64,000 bases of DNA. Source: Glandiceps talaboti (lineage: Eukaryota; Hemichordata; Enteropneusta; Spengelidae). Both the position numbers and the translations under genes were made by a program. Positions 13,701 through 56,225 of the stretch are shown one piece after another (the stretch's first letter is position 1; each line of letters opens with the position of its first letter). The notes beneath the pieces were generated by a model, which was not told where the DNA came from, did not search any database, and saw nothing but the letters and a program-made list of their open reading frames with translations. The stretch spans positions 20,420,003-20,484,002 of the forward strand of contig NC_135551.1 in NCBI RefSeq assembly GCF_964340395.1, given 5' to 3'.

Positions 13701-14046
13701 GCACCGAAGCTTTGGAGCAATCTCCCATGTCACATCAGACAATGCACAGAAATTGACACTTTCAAGCGCAAGTTGAAAACTCACCTTTTCACCCAGATTT
13801 ACAGTGTGTAAGCTAAACTGAATTACTCTTACCAATCATTTATTTAGATTTAGTCGAAACCTCTTTAAATCATTTTAAATCATGACAACGTTGCCATTTT
13901 TTAACTGTACTATTTTTTTAAATTTTTTTTACAGCCATACTTGTAATTGCAGTACCTTTTGATTTATTTATAAATGTGAAGCGCCTTTGAGCACTGTCGT
14001 GGATATATGGCGCTATATAAATGTTTATTATTATTATTATTATTAT
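13701..14046 (+). mobile_element. CR1/L2-type LINE 3' end: polyprotein C-terminus and tail
   Basis: The frame starting at 13701 reads APKLWSNLPCHIRQ, then DTFKRKLKTHLFTQIYSV, then TAA at 13809-13811. APKLWN.LP followed by FK..LKTHLF is the characteristic C-terminus of this LINE group. It is followed by a 3' untranslated region with GGCGCTATATAAATG and a (TTA)n tail at about 14024-14046, also typical. Coding sequence upstream of 13701 is too decayed to follow. The longer 111-codon frame at 13441-13776 is out of phase with it. Confidence 0.75.
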
Positions 14047-14396
14047 ATTATTATAGTAGTTCGTATCCAAAGCCAGATGGATAAATTGCCCGCCAACACA
14101 AGGATGAACACGATTAATGATATAAGGATCAAACTAATACAGTGGTCGAGTTAATTGACATTGTCAGACTGTATTGAGAATCCTTGTAGTTCTTATCACT
14201 TGGGAATATAATATTCAAAATGAACACGTGACAGGATGTTCTACTACAAGAATTCTAAAAGCGCCCTGGAATGGTTGCATCTCGTGTCCTCTTTAATACA
14301 AATGCCATTCTAATCGATGGACCATACTTATAAAATAATTATATACAATGGTGGGTCAGAATTAATAAGTCCAATACGAGGTTAGTGTTAGAGTAC

Positions 14397-14420
14397 ATAT
14401 ATATATATATATATATATAT
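14397..14420. repeat. (TA)n tract next to the hammerhead inverted repeat
   Basis: About twelve TA units stop exactly where the left arm of the inverted repeat begins. Confidence 0.95.
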
Positions 14421-14449
14421 AGTTTTGGTAGTTCTGGAACTCTTTCTTG

Positions 14450-14492
14450 GTTGTAACTCGGAGTTTCACGCATAGCGCGATCACCAGACAAC
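14450..14492 (-). ncRNA. Hammerhead ribozyme motif with a damaged core
   Basis: The minus strand reads GTTGT, CTGGTGA, a GCG-containing stem II, GAAA, CTCCGAG, TT, ACAAC. The flanking GTTGT/ACAAC pair forms stem I. The core CTGATGA has become CTGGTGA, a change at the invariant A6, so cleavage is probably lost. Confidence 0.65.
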
Positions 14493-14990
14493 TGGTTTCT
14501 ACTCTCTAGGTGCGCTGTATATATAGAGTGCAGACAATAGAAATATCATCACTATTGTCTATGTGTGTGTAGGTGTTGGTTGTTATTGTGTGAGGTATTG
14601 GGTCCATTAGCAAGACAGCCCAAGCATACACCAGTAAAACAAAACGATGCAACCTGTGTTTAAGCGAAAAACTAACCATTATTAAAGCAGACAAAAATTC
14701 CACACTAAACAAAAGAACTGAGTTGATATCTAAATGCTGACACGTGAATAAGTTTTATTTGTCCAACTTCAATAGAGCATCTATCACCTAAACTAAACTC
14801 GTTAACTAACGGAACATCAAAGCCCGACATGTAACAACCCGCCAACACCTACTTGTCCGCAACCAATACCTCACACAATAACAACCAACACCTTCACACA
14901 CACAGAGCCAACCCACCAACACATAGACAATAGTGATGATATTTCTATTGTCTGCACTATATATGCAGCGCACCTAGAGAGTAGAAACCA

Positions 14991-15033
14991 GTTGTCTGAT
15001 GATCGCACTGTGCGTGAAACTCCGAGTTACAAC
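14991..15033 (+). ncRNA. Hammerhead ribozyme, type I, minimal stem III
   Basis: Reading 5' to 3': stem I strand GTTGT (14991-14995); core CTGATGA (14996-15002); stem II TCGC-ACTGT-GCGT with three GC pairs and a U-U at the base; GAAA (15016-15019); short stem III hairpin CTCCGAG; cleavage bases TT; stem I partner ACAAC (15029-15033). Cleavage is predicted between 15028 and 15029. All invariant core bases are present. The two- or three-pair stem III implies weak activity as a monomer. Confidence 0.7.
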
Positions 15034-15079
15034 CAAGAAAGAGTTCCAGAACTACCAAAACTATTGCGCTCTGTCACTG

Positions 15080-15099
15080 CGGTATAGAGCACTGTCTTA

Positions 15100-15132
<33 letters not shown>

Positions 15133-15174
15133 ACTCGGTGAGTATCAATCTGCTAAGACAGTGCTCTATACCGC
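15080..15174. repeat. 25-bp perfect inverted repeat around a (TA)n tract
   Basis: GCGGTATAGAGCACTGTCTT plus AGCAG (15080-15104) is the exact reverse complement of 15150-15174. The spacer holds (TA)n at about 15107-15132. The arm is related to GAGCACTCTATTCTACGAG beside the palindrome at 51.8 kb. Confidence 0.85.
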
Positions 15175-15193
15175 TCTATACTGTTTAGTTTAG

Positions 15194-15197
<4 letters not shown>

Positions 15198-15260
<63 letters not shown>
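15198..15260. repeat. (TA)n microsatellite
   Basis: About thirty TA units, followed by TACATATATATACACACACA. Confidence 0.96.
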
Positions 15261-15263
<3 letters not shown>

Positions 15264-16791
15264 TATACACACACATATATGACGTGCTGAATGAGACCAC
15301 TTTGAATATAGATAATATTAGGTCGTTCGCTACTATACATTTTATAAGAAATGCGTAGTGTCCCTTTTATCTACTTAAAGTAGCACTTCCATACCAGACT
15401 GCTAACAAAATGATCATTGCACATATAGAGTTAATATTTATTTGATACCAATACGAAAGGTTAACACAACTTTGAAATAACTTTGAAATAATGTTGTAAC
15501 AGGTAAACGTCCATGGAAAGGAATGTAATTTAACAAATCTAGTCTCTAAATATAGATTATTCAGATTAGATGAAGATAAATAGATTTATACATCACCTGT
15601 CACCAATCTCGCATTCTGATTGATCGAAAGCCCTGCAGATATGCAGGCGTATTTTTCACCAACAACCATATTTTTGTTTGTTGTATCACGTGATCACTGT
15701 CCGTCCCCTTGTAAACATGGAAATCGTAAACATTACGTCATACTACTGAGCAAACGCGCACTCTTATTGGATGATAAAATTTAGGCTGAGATGTAAACAG
15801 CCGCATTGCTATCATCAGATATGTGCGTGATACCACGTTCGACAGTATAACGCGGAAGTGATTTTATTTTGAAATGAAAAATGAATTCGTAGTCGCAGGT
15901 GACGTATAAGTATGTTATTTTGCCAAATACTGTTCCACGAGGTCATTTTTCCTGTATAACGGCTCGCCTCCGGCTATCCGTTATTACGGAAAAAATATAA
16001 CGTCTCGCAGCAAAATAAGGAACTGTAATAGGCAAATAACATATACGTATTAGACAGTTATTCTGGAATGACAAACTACATGTAAAAACCACTCTTAAAA
16101 TTTCAAAGTAGTCTGCATTAAATACAACAATATAACAATTACGAAAAAATGTAAGAAATATATACCCTCCGAAGTACCGCGAGGCCAATATCAGTGGCTA
16201 TCTATCCTGTATGCAATAGACACATCCCTCAAAAATACTTTACTTATATGTGCTGAATGCTTACACGAGTTGAAATACATCAATGACAACAAAATAAATA
16301 AGAACAAATAAAATATTTTATATGTTTTTTTTTTCTACAAGCTTTAAGAAATTCAAATTCGTTGCTAAAATAATGGATGTACATAAGGACAGTAGATTTA
16401 TGTATTTATGTGTCGCTTATACATAAATAATCATTCATTCATCAGACCATAATATTCATATTACTGGATTGCTCAGTTGAATATATCCTTTCATATATCT
16501 TTCCATCGTTAGGAATAAATTCGTTTTACTTTGAACTAAATTCGACATTTATATACTGTGATATCACATTCTATTGAAAAACGGGTATCTTAGCATTTCA
16601 GAAAAATATAACCTCATCAAATGAATATTTAATATTACTTTAAAAACATGCCACAACATTACGTATTTTGAGCATTTATATCACACACACACATGGTCGC
16701 GGACACAGAAACATATACATATACATTATAACTCCCTTAAATGGCAAACGAACAGGTTGGTTAAATAGGAAGGAATATTAACTATTGTGAC
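15261..16791. other. 3' flank of the GPCR gene; no further gene recognised
   Basis: Probably includes the 3' untranslated region of the minus-strand receptor gene. AT-rich, with no coherent ORF. Confidence 0.4.
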
Positions 16792-48662
<31,871 letters not shown>

Positions 48663-49860
48663 CTTAACAAGAGCTCGGCGAAAAATCTATATGTGGTATA
48701 CCCGATGAGCAGTCACTGAATAGTGCAATAGCATATGGAAGACGTTGGTTTCTAAAATACAATATAATGTGGATTCTAGAATTGGAGAGTTAGGCGTGTT
48801 CCATTAGAAAATCGTATATTTGATTGGTAGGGAATGGTTCAATACGGGGATAATATATTCTACAATCAACATGAACATACTGATTGGAACCTTTCCAGTC
48901 TTTTTGTGTTACAGTGGGTAGAACCATAAAGTGCATTGAAGTGCTCTGTAGTGTTTCGCGAATTTTATCTACTTTGTGCTCTAGGGATATTTAATCCCTT
49001 GTTCAGTTAGCATCATTGACATTGATTACGCACTGGTAATAGGTATGCAGAGCTCTGAGCAAGGAATGACGTTCATATTCCATGTACTTCAAGGTTATTC
49101 TAGATGAAAATCAGTTTTTTTCTGTAGTACAGGATGGGGAGGGCGACACTTACTAGATAATTAAACACACACACACATACTTTTTGTTCCTCTAAATAAC
49201 TAAAAAGACATCACTTGTACAGCGAAATTGCTTGTGCGAAAAACTACTTAAATCTATAAACTTAGAGGACACTTGAAAATTACTGATGGCAGGTTGCGGC
49301 AAATAAAACTACTCACAACGTCTATTTTCTCTTGTATCGAAGCGCAGATTGGGGACACACTGTTGACACTGTAATTCGTGGATGAGATTTGTCAATTGTT
49401 CATGAATGCAAAATTCGGTTCCACAGAATGTAGTATTCACAGTCCCGGCAAACGTTGAGTTTCCAAGCAATAACAGAGTTCAGAACTTCTTCATACAGGA
49501 ATCCAACTGCATACTACAGTAACGTTGATGATTTATCAAAAGATCAAATTCTGAAGATCAGCCCCGGGAATTGTCAAATATTTCTCCCTTTTATACTAGT
49601 ATCAAAATAACTACTGCCACACACGATTGAATAATCCTAATTCCCACCAGGTGTCCTTCATAGTATATACAGATTCACAAAGGTTGTTAGTACCAGTCAG
49701 CCACCTGTCGTTACATATTTTTGTAATCTAGAATTTACAACTATACCGAAATTATATGCGAGTAAACATGTCTCTAATTTTCATAGCTAGTAAACAGGTG
49801 CTAGCGGTCAATCTAAAGTCGTTGACCCCGACCAATACAATTGACTAAAATCACCACTTT
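48663..49860. other. 5' flank of the GPCR gene
   Basis: Contains an in-frame stop shortly upstream of the ATG and then AT-rich sequence. A promoter or a non-coding first exon could lie here, but nothing decisive is visible. Confidence 0.4.
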
Positions 49861-49868
49861 GTGACACT

Positions 49869-49903
49869 GTCTATCTATCTGTCTGTCTGTCTGTCTGTCT
49901 GCC

Positions 49904-49952
<49 letters not shown>

Positions 49953-49974
49953 GCCTGCCTGCCTGCCTGCCTGT
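49869..49974. repeat. (TGTC)n-(TGCC)n microsatellite
   Basis: About 26 tetranucleotide units, with five TGCC at the distal end. Confidence 0.97.
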
Positions 49975-49999
49975 CTACATTATACACATGTTGTGTTGC

Positions 50000-51590
50000 A
50001 GGTTATCAAGCAGAGAATGTATTTTTAAGGATCGAAGTTGAAATTGTCACATCTTCAAGTCTAATAGTCAAACAATTTCACCATGAGATCAAATATTAAT
50101 TTGGATATTTGTAGCGTGTAAAATAATATTTTGACTTTTCACATTAAAGCCTATCCTGACAGTATCTTTTAAATTAAAAACTTTCTACATGATATTCAAT
50201 CTGCCATTTCCCAATGTTTATTGCAATGTAAGAATTGGGTCGTGTTTATAGCACATAATCAAAGTTTAGATAATTTTTAGGGTCTGCCGATACAGTCTAT
50301 TAAATCAATATCAACTAGGAGTGTAAAATACATGTTTGGTGACTGATATCTTTTGACAAATTTAAGGAATATATTCAACAATCTAGATATAGGCACACAA
50401 ACAAACATGTGTAAACGCACACACAATGTATTTGTAATGACCTTTACAAGGCGGACTTGTAGAATTTATGTGAAGTCGCTTTACATCAAGATAACCTTAC
50501 CAACAAATCACAGTCCGTAATGTCACAAATACATACTAATATTATAGGTCTCGTAAGTTCTTTTGAGCAAATAAGACTCCTCTCTTCTGAAGTAGTGGCC
50601 AAGGTGTATCCACTCAACTGATCAAAGAATTGGTTGGAGATCAAATTTGAATTATTCTTTAACATTACAACTACCAAGATGAGCATTAAATTCAGTGAAT
50701 ATATGTTTTTAACCTGCTTTCCTACACTATTACGAATAACCAAACTTAATTCATCTAATCAAAAACATTGAACACAAGGCCAACTACTATAGTGTCAAAA
50801 GCAAACATAGTTTAGAAGACACAGTCATAGAAAAGAAGAGAGAACGAGTATCGAACCAAGTAATTTCATTGATTAGACAAGCTCTGACCCATCTCCTATT
50901 CGGATAGTGCACGCCTTCCTTCATATAGAAATGGTGGATCATACAGGAGAGAATATTATTTAACTAGCTGTGTGGTCCAATGTTGGATTTAGTCAGACGG
51001 AGAAAAATGCTCCGTGACACTTTGACTTTTTTTTTACCCCGAAGGATTTATAAAATGAAAAGTGTATGCATGGATTCGAATTAGAACAAGTTTCACTGCA
51101 GCCAGTGCCTTGAATTCAGATGCGGAGAAGAAATTTTGAATTTAAACGGATCGCTTGACGAAGAAACCTTAGAATATGTATTGAATGTATAACTTACTAT
51201 GTATATGTATGCTGGAAGCCATAATTGAAGAAATTGATAGCAGCTCGAGTACATGTGGCAATTATTATTTGTGATCGAAACTAGCTAATCATCTTTAATG
51301 GGGAAATAACGATTCGATGACTGTACCAGGATTACACAACAGAAAATGAAGTCCTGTTGAATAAAACATAACATTACATTATACACATTTTCTCTGGGGA
51401 CAATAATCAGCATCACTATAAGCTGACTTGCCTCATAAAATATAGTCATATTAAAATGCTGTCTGCATGATTCATTATTCGGAGGTAGGTCAGGATATAA
51501 TAGCACATGACAGTAATTCAAATGTCTTCATAGAATCCTTAATAACAAGTTGATGTATTCCACAAACGTCACGTCAAACTGTCAAGCAGA
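50000..51590. other. No gene recognised
   Basis: AT-rich sequence. At 50.85-50.93 kb the minus strand shows GGTTCGATACTCG, which resembles a pol III B box, but no cloverleaf or A box could be supported. Confidence 0.45.
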
Positions 51591-51597
51591 TATATTT

Positions 51598-51598
51598 G

Positions 51599-51646
<48 letters not shown>
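51598..51646. repeat. (TA)n tract left of the palindrome
   Basis: About 24 TA units end exactly at the start of the palindrome. Confidence 0.96.
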
Positions 51647-51649
<3 letters not shown>

Positions 51650-51681
51650 CAAAGTAGGTTGGTTGGAACTTGCGGTGCTTG

Positions 51682-51724
51682 GTTGTAACTCCGAGTTTCA
51701 CGCTCAATGCGTTCATCAGACAAC
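51682..51724 (-). ncRNA. Hammerhead ribozyme, type I, minimal stem III (minus strand)
   Basis: Mirror copy of the plus-strand motif, identical over its 43 bases: GTTGT, CTGATGA, ACGC-ATTGA-GCGT, GAAA, CTCGGAG, TT, ACAAC. All invariant core positions are kept. Cleavage is predicted just before the final ACAAC, between 51687 and 51686 on the minus strand. Confidence 0.78.
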
Positions 51725-51767
51725 GTTGTCTGATGAACGCATTGAGCGTGAAACTCGGAGTTACAAC
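51725..51767 (+). ncRNA. Hammerhead ribozyme, type I, minimal stem III (plus strand)
   Basis: Stem I strand GTTGT (51725-51729) pairs with ACAAC (51763-51767). The core CTGATGA is at 51730-51736. Stem II is ACGC/GCGT with loop ATTGA. GAAA is at 51750-51753. A two- or three-pair stem III forms within CTCGGAG, then U16.1 and U17 at 51761-51762. Cleavage is predicted after 51762 at a GUU triplet, which is permitted but slower than GUC. The short stem III matches the kind described in Penelope-like elements, thought to work best as dimers. Confidence 0.8.
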
Positions 51768-51859
51768 CAAGCACCTCAAGTTCCAACCAACCTACTTTGA
51801 TTATTCCCGCCCTGCTTACCCAAGCATCGAGCACTCTATTCTACGAGTTTGATACTATT

Positions 51860-51863
<4 letters not shown>

Positions 51864-51921
<58 letters not shown>
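51864..51921. repeat. (TA)n tract right of the palindrome element
   Basis: About 29 TA units. Confidence 0.96.
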
Positions 51922-51924
<3 letters not shown>

Positions 51925-52584
51925 CAGGAAAAAGTAGTATTCCGGAGATGTAAATCCCATGCGACCTTCCAATTAGTCTGATCGGGAAAAGGGTTTCACA
52001 ACACAACTCTTCAGCTGCACTAAAATAACTCAAACTCAAGTGCCTAAAAGATCAATTATCAGTTTGACTGTACAGACGTTAAGTCAAAAGGTTTCATGAG
52101 AGTCGGGGTCTGCTTTAGGTATTCAGACGAGTGAGAGAGTGGAGAGTGACCTTATTCTCTAATATTACAATGTGACCCAGTGAATATTAAATTAACATAT
52201 CCCCTTCTCCTGTTTTAGAAATCGCGATCACCTATGAAAATGTTACTCTTGTTTTTCCCAAACTTTGATGTTTTTAGATGTGCAAACAAATACTTCTTCG
52301 GTAGAGAGAAGGATAGTCCGTTACATTTGCACAATAATCTTTGTCCTGTCTACCGAATTTAGCAGAATATGACGTTGACCTCGACACGAAGCTGTTCGTG
52401 CACCACAGCTAAAACAACATGGCGTAATGAAGCATAATAAGGACACGGGTGGTTTCTTTTACCATGGGAGTAGTTTTTATTTCATGGAAATAGTGTTTTT
52501 GTATGAATAGTTTTTTTTTTTTTTTTTTTTACATCGGGAGTATTTTTTTTCAATGTGAGTAGTTTGTTTTTACTAAAGACTACC

Positions 52585-53360
52585 TTGGCATCACTATCTC
52601 AATATGATGAAGGAACGTAATGAATCCCTGGACTTCAGATATGTTTGGAGAACTTTGTATCCCAATGACTATTGTGTTACTTGGAAACGCTTGGTACAAA
52701 GCGGAATTTAGTATTTTCGACTGGGCGACCCTATCTCGCCGTTATTATTTGTACTTGCTTTAGACGTTTTCATCATTTCTATACGGTCTGAGGAGAGTAT
52801 CAAGGGCATTGTTTTTGAGGATACTCATTTAGAATGTATCCTTCGCAGATGATCTGTCATGCTTCTTGAAAGATGTAACATCTGCCAACCACTTGCTTGA
52901 CCTTCTCTGGGTTTTCAATCATTTTCTGTTTTTTCTGTAAACAATGGCAAATGTGAGGCAATGCGGCTTGGTAAATGGCAAAAATGTAAATCCAAACCAT
53001 TAGGAGTAAAATGGTCTGACGAACCAGTCACAATTGTAGAAATATTTATGTCATATGATAAAAGTACAGCTATGACTTTCAATATGGCAAAGCCCCCTGA
53101 GAGTTTGCATAAATGTCTTAATTTTTGGAAAATGAGGGATCTTACCCTGTTAGAGAAAGTTCAAATCATCAAAGCGTTAGATACTTCACGTTTTCTCTAC
53201 ATGCTTAATCTTACAGAGCCTCACATTAGCCACCTCAAAAAAATAACAGATGATTGTTTTCGTGGAAAGGCCCTGGTAGAATAGCTCGGAAAACGGTTAT
53301 TGGCAGCATTGGGGAAGGTGGGCTAGGTATGACAGACATCTATGTGTTTACGATATGGAT
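52585..53360 (+). mobile_element. Tx1/L1-like LINE reverse transcriptase fragment, broken
   Basis: Read through frameshifts it gives YVWRTLYPN, LGDPISPLLFVLALDVFIIS (compare QGDPLSPYLFILALE), IRSEESIKGIVF, ADDLSCFLKDVTSANHLLDL, NNGKCEAMRLGKWQKC, LNFWKMRDLTLLEKVQIIKA and a final RKTVIGSIGEGGLGMTDIYV. The order matches the second half of a Tx1-like reverse transcriptase and the motif after it. The longest open piece is 52961-53284. No 3' end is seen, so the copy is truncated on both sides. Confidence 0.8.
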
Positions 53361-53424
53361 CTAAGATCAGTGCAACTACAGAGTGATGTGCACACTGTGA
53401 AAAGCCAAGTCTTGCGGAAAGTAA

Positions 53425-53530
53425 CAAGTCTGATAACAAACAAGACACGGTTTTCACAGAAGATTAAGTATATCTTTAATTCAACGTTTCGGCTTTACAC
53501 AGAAAGACTTCTTCAGGAATCTGAAAATGA
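53425..53530 (-). repeat. Degenerate hammerhead-like or retroelement motif
   Basis: The minus strand reads TCCTGAAGAAGTCTTTCTGT, then GTAAAGCCGAAACGTTGAAT. CTGAAGA fits CUGANGA and GAAA follows a bulged stem II, but a stem III and cleavage site could not be paired. Confidence 0.3.
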
Positions 53531-53559
53531 ACAGAAAATTTGATATTTTAAAATTTAAT

Positions 53560-55570
53560 ATAAAGTTATTAAGACATTTTGGCGAATTTTCTTTACAACT
53601 CCAAGATACTTTGACAAGAAAATCGGTCGGTGGCTTAAACTAGGGCCGGTCTGGTTATTGGAAACACACTATCATTTGGCGTTAAGTGAATGAAGATCAG
53701 TGCGCCACGTTGTCATCTCAAAATATTGTTTTTACCAGCGCAATATTCATATTTATTTATCAATAGTATTTAATTACTGACCTCCTAAAACATCATTGAT
53801 GATCCAATCTCACTCTAATCATCGTTTAGCAATACATTAATACAGTGGAATCCCTTGAGAAAGAACTGCAATTATATGGGTAAATATGTACCTGAAGTCA
53901 CATCTCTAAAAACGCATTTTAACATTACAGAATGAGTACTTTGTTTATGGATAATAGAATGTCAATGCGTTTATGGCTATGCATACAAAATAGCAAAATC
54001 TACCATAAACTCGAAGGAATTTTGAAGAGAATAAACCAGGATTTTACTAATACGAATATAGTTACTGTTTCGAAATACATTATAACTAATTACATGAAAT
54101 TACTTATAGCATGTTTAAACTGTCCAATCATCATTTATGATGCATGTAACCTAGGGCCAATCAGATAGCAATTGATGCATCCATGGATGAACTATACACA
54201 CAGGATCAATTGTTTAACCGGAAATGTTCATCAACGTAATATATAGTGACAGTATACTTCATTTATTGGGAGTAGGAAGTATAGCTATAACTTATACTTA
54301 CCTACGTACTCATTCAAGGGAACCTCTGACGGCAGGATTTGCAAACCGATACGTACATGTAAGTCTATGTGGAGATGAGACCTGGTTGTTCAGAATTTTA
54401 CCACAGTACAAGCCTGACAAATCGTGCCTGTGATATATCGCATTACTACAACACAGGATCCTAAAACATCGCAAAGTGAATAATAATCGGGTATACTTAA
54501 GTACACAGATTTGAAGCAATTTCTGAAATATATACATTTAGAGACGTGTCAACAAAACAGCACTCTAGCGATAAATCATAATATGCACGTTGTCATTCCG
54601 ATGAGTAGCAATTGCAGTTTAAATACGCTTTGTTTACCTTGTAATACACAATTTACGAAGTCCTGATGTCACATTACGTTTTAAACCAAATTTTGAAATT
54701 TCGGTAGCATTTTCTAATTGTCAATATAACCATAACCATTCCTAAATAGTATTCACCTAACCGAGAGTTTAGTCCTTCGCTTGAAATAACCAATACAAAG
54801 CCATATTTTTCTAAAGATTAATGATAATAATGTTTTTATCAAAAACATAATCAGAGATACAAAGATACAATGGCGACAACGGTAATGACCTGCACAGATA
54901 TAGCGGATGGTAGTGAGGATCAAAAGATAGCTGTAATGTTCAATGACTGTCAAACCAGTAATATCAATACGCAGCAAAATAACTAATTCTGAAGTAAATG
55001 TGGCCAAAACAGCGATACCAATACACCACCAAAATAATTAGTTTTGGAACAATTGGCTTAAACAACGATCGATAATAGATTAATCTGTTGAGTATTTTAT
55101 TTCCATGTACAATGAACAGAACAAGGGATAACTCCTGGCATGTTCAACCAATATCACATGGCTTCAGGTGTTCGATATACGTTTATAAGCAGCATACTAT
55201 ATCTTTTTTTTCTGTTCAGAATATTTGCATACTAAATTTAATGCTTCAGTGACCTACCTTGGTAAATCAGCCCCAAAGTGATAAAAATGTAAACAGTCGC
55301 ATGAAGATCAATATTAACATACATTCGGTATTCAAGTGATCACACAAGCTGGTTTTATAGGCTTATTAAGTTGAGTGGAAATAATTATATAATATATCAG
55401 TGTAATAAAATTGTCCAAGAGAATATGAATCACTTCTGGCGTGGTTAGTATAACTATGATGATCATGAGCTCATGGGCTTCCTTGACATGCTGGTATATG
55501 TAAGCTTAATTGCGTTATAAATCATACACGTATTATATGTCCGAGTATCAAATTTGAGTTCTGACAAAAG
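53560..55570. other. No gene recognised
   Basis: AT-rich sequence with short frames (up to 84 codons) lacking recognisable domains. Confidence 0.5.
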
Positions 55571-55581
55571 CAAGTGGTGTT

Positions 55582-55674
55582 TATTTCTTCTTCTTCTTCT
55601 TGGGTAGTGGAAAAAAAAATGTGATAAGAATAATTGTCAAAATATTGCTTTGCATGAACGAATAAATAGGATTT

Positions 55675-55712
<38 letters not shown>

Positions 55713-55715
55713 AGC
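55582..55715. repeat. Short (TTC)n and (CAA)n tracts
   Basis: TTC repeats at 55582-55600 and interrupted CAA/CAACAT repeats at about 55676-55714. Confidence 0.85.
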
Positions 55716-55794
55716 AGGATAAACTAACACACACACATACACAAACTTATTGAAGTAAGTAAGCTTTTAAGGCATGTTTGAATGAATGTATTAC

Positions 55795-56225
55795 CCATGG
55801 GTGATTCAATGCTGTACAAGGTATATACGATATTAAGATTCATTTAACTTATTACATCTAACGAAATTTAAAAAAACCCAAAAAGATTCTAGTTGCAGTT
55901 AATACAGCCTTAAGTTTTTCAATAACTTAGTAGAATACTACATTTAGTAATAAGTTGGAAACGTACTTTATTGAGGGCGCTGCCTTTTGTGTGCAGGCCC
56001 AAAACAATCAATTTGACTGGTTCTTTTGCATTTGCTTCATACTATGCGAAATGATACACAAATGGGTTTATAAACGGGTGATTCAATATTGTGCAGGGTT
56101 TACGATAGTACGTACGATTAAGTCATTACATCTAACAAAATGTTTTTCAAAAAGCACGTTCCAGTTGCAGTTAATGCAGCCATAAGTCTGTTTCAATAAT
56201 GCAAGACAGTACATCTGGATACATT
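55795..56225. repeat. Diverged tandem duplication, period about 265 bp
   Basis: GGGTGATTCAAT followed by TTACATCTAAC and AGTTGCAGTTAAT(A/G)CAGCC occurs in both 55799-55945 and 56078-56225, in the same order. Confidence 0.75.

Larger units (their letters stand above)
14421..15062. mobile_element. Inverted repeat carrying two hammerhead motifs (Penelope-like or related short retroelement remnant)
   Basis: The left arm (14421 to about 14607) and right arm (about 14862 to 15062) are imperfect reverse complements, and their outer 30 bases are identical. Each arm carries a hammerhead-type motif pointing outward: minus strand on the left, plus strand on the right. The spacer has no coding capacity. 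Hammerheads of this minimal type, with a very short stem III, are known from Penelope-like elements and related retrotransposed RNAs; membership here is inferred because no reverse transcriptase or GIY-YIG remnant is visible. Confidence 0.6.
51647..51802. mobile_element. 156-bp near-perfect palindrome carrying two head-to-head hammerheads
   Basis: The two 78-base halves meet at 51724/51725 with no spacer and differ at one base (GCGGTGCTT against AAGCACCTC). The right half continues into CCCGCCCTGCTTACCC and GAGCACTCTATTCTACGAG, then TTTGATACT, ending at a second (TA)n. The order hammerhead, GAGCACT-type segment, (TA)n is shared with the 15.0 kb locus, so both belong to one repeat family. Confidence 0.85.

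Noticed and set aside
13441-13776. 111-codon frame
   Set aside because: It overlaps the LINE C-terminus in the wrong phase; the meaningful frame is 13701-13811.
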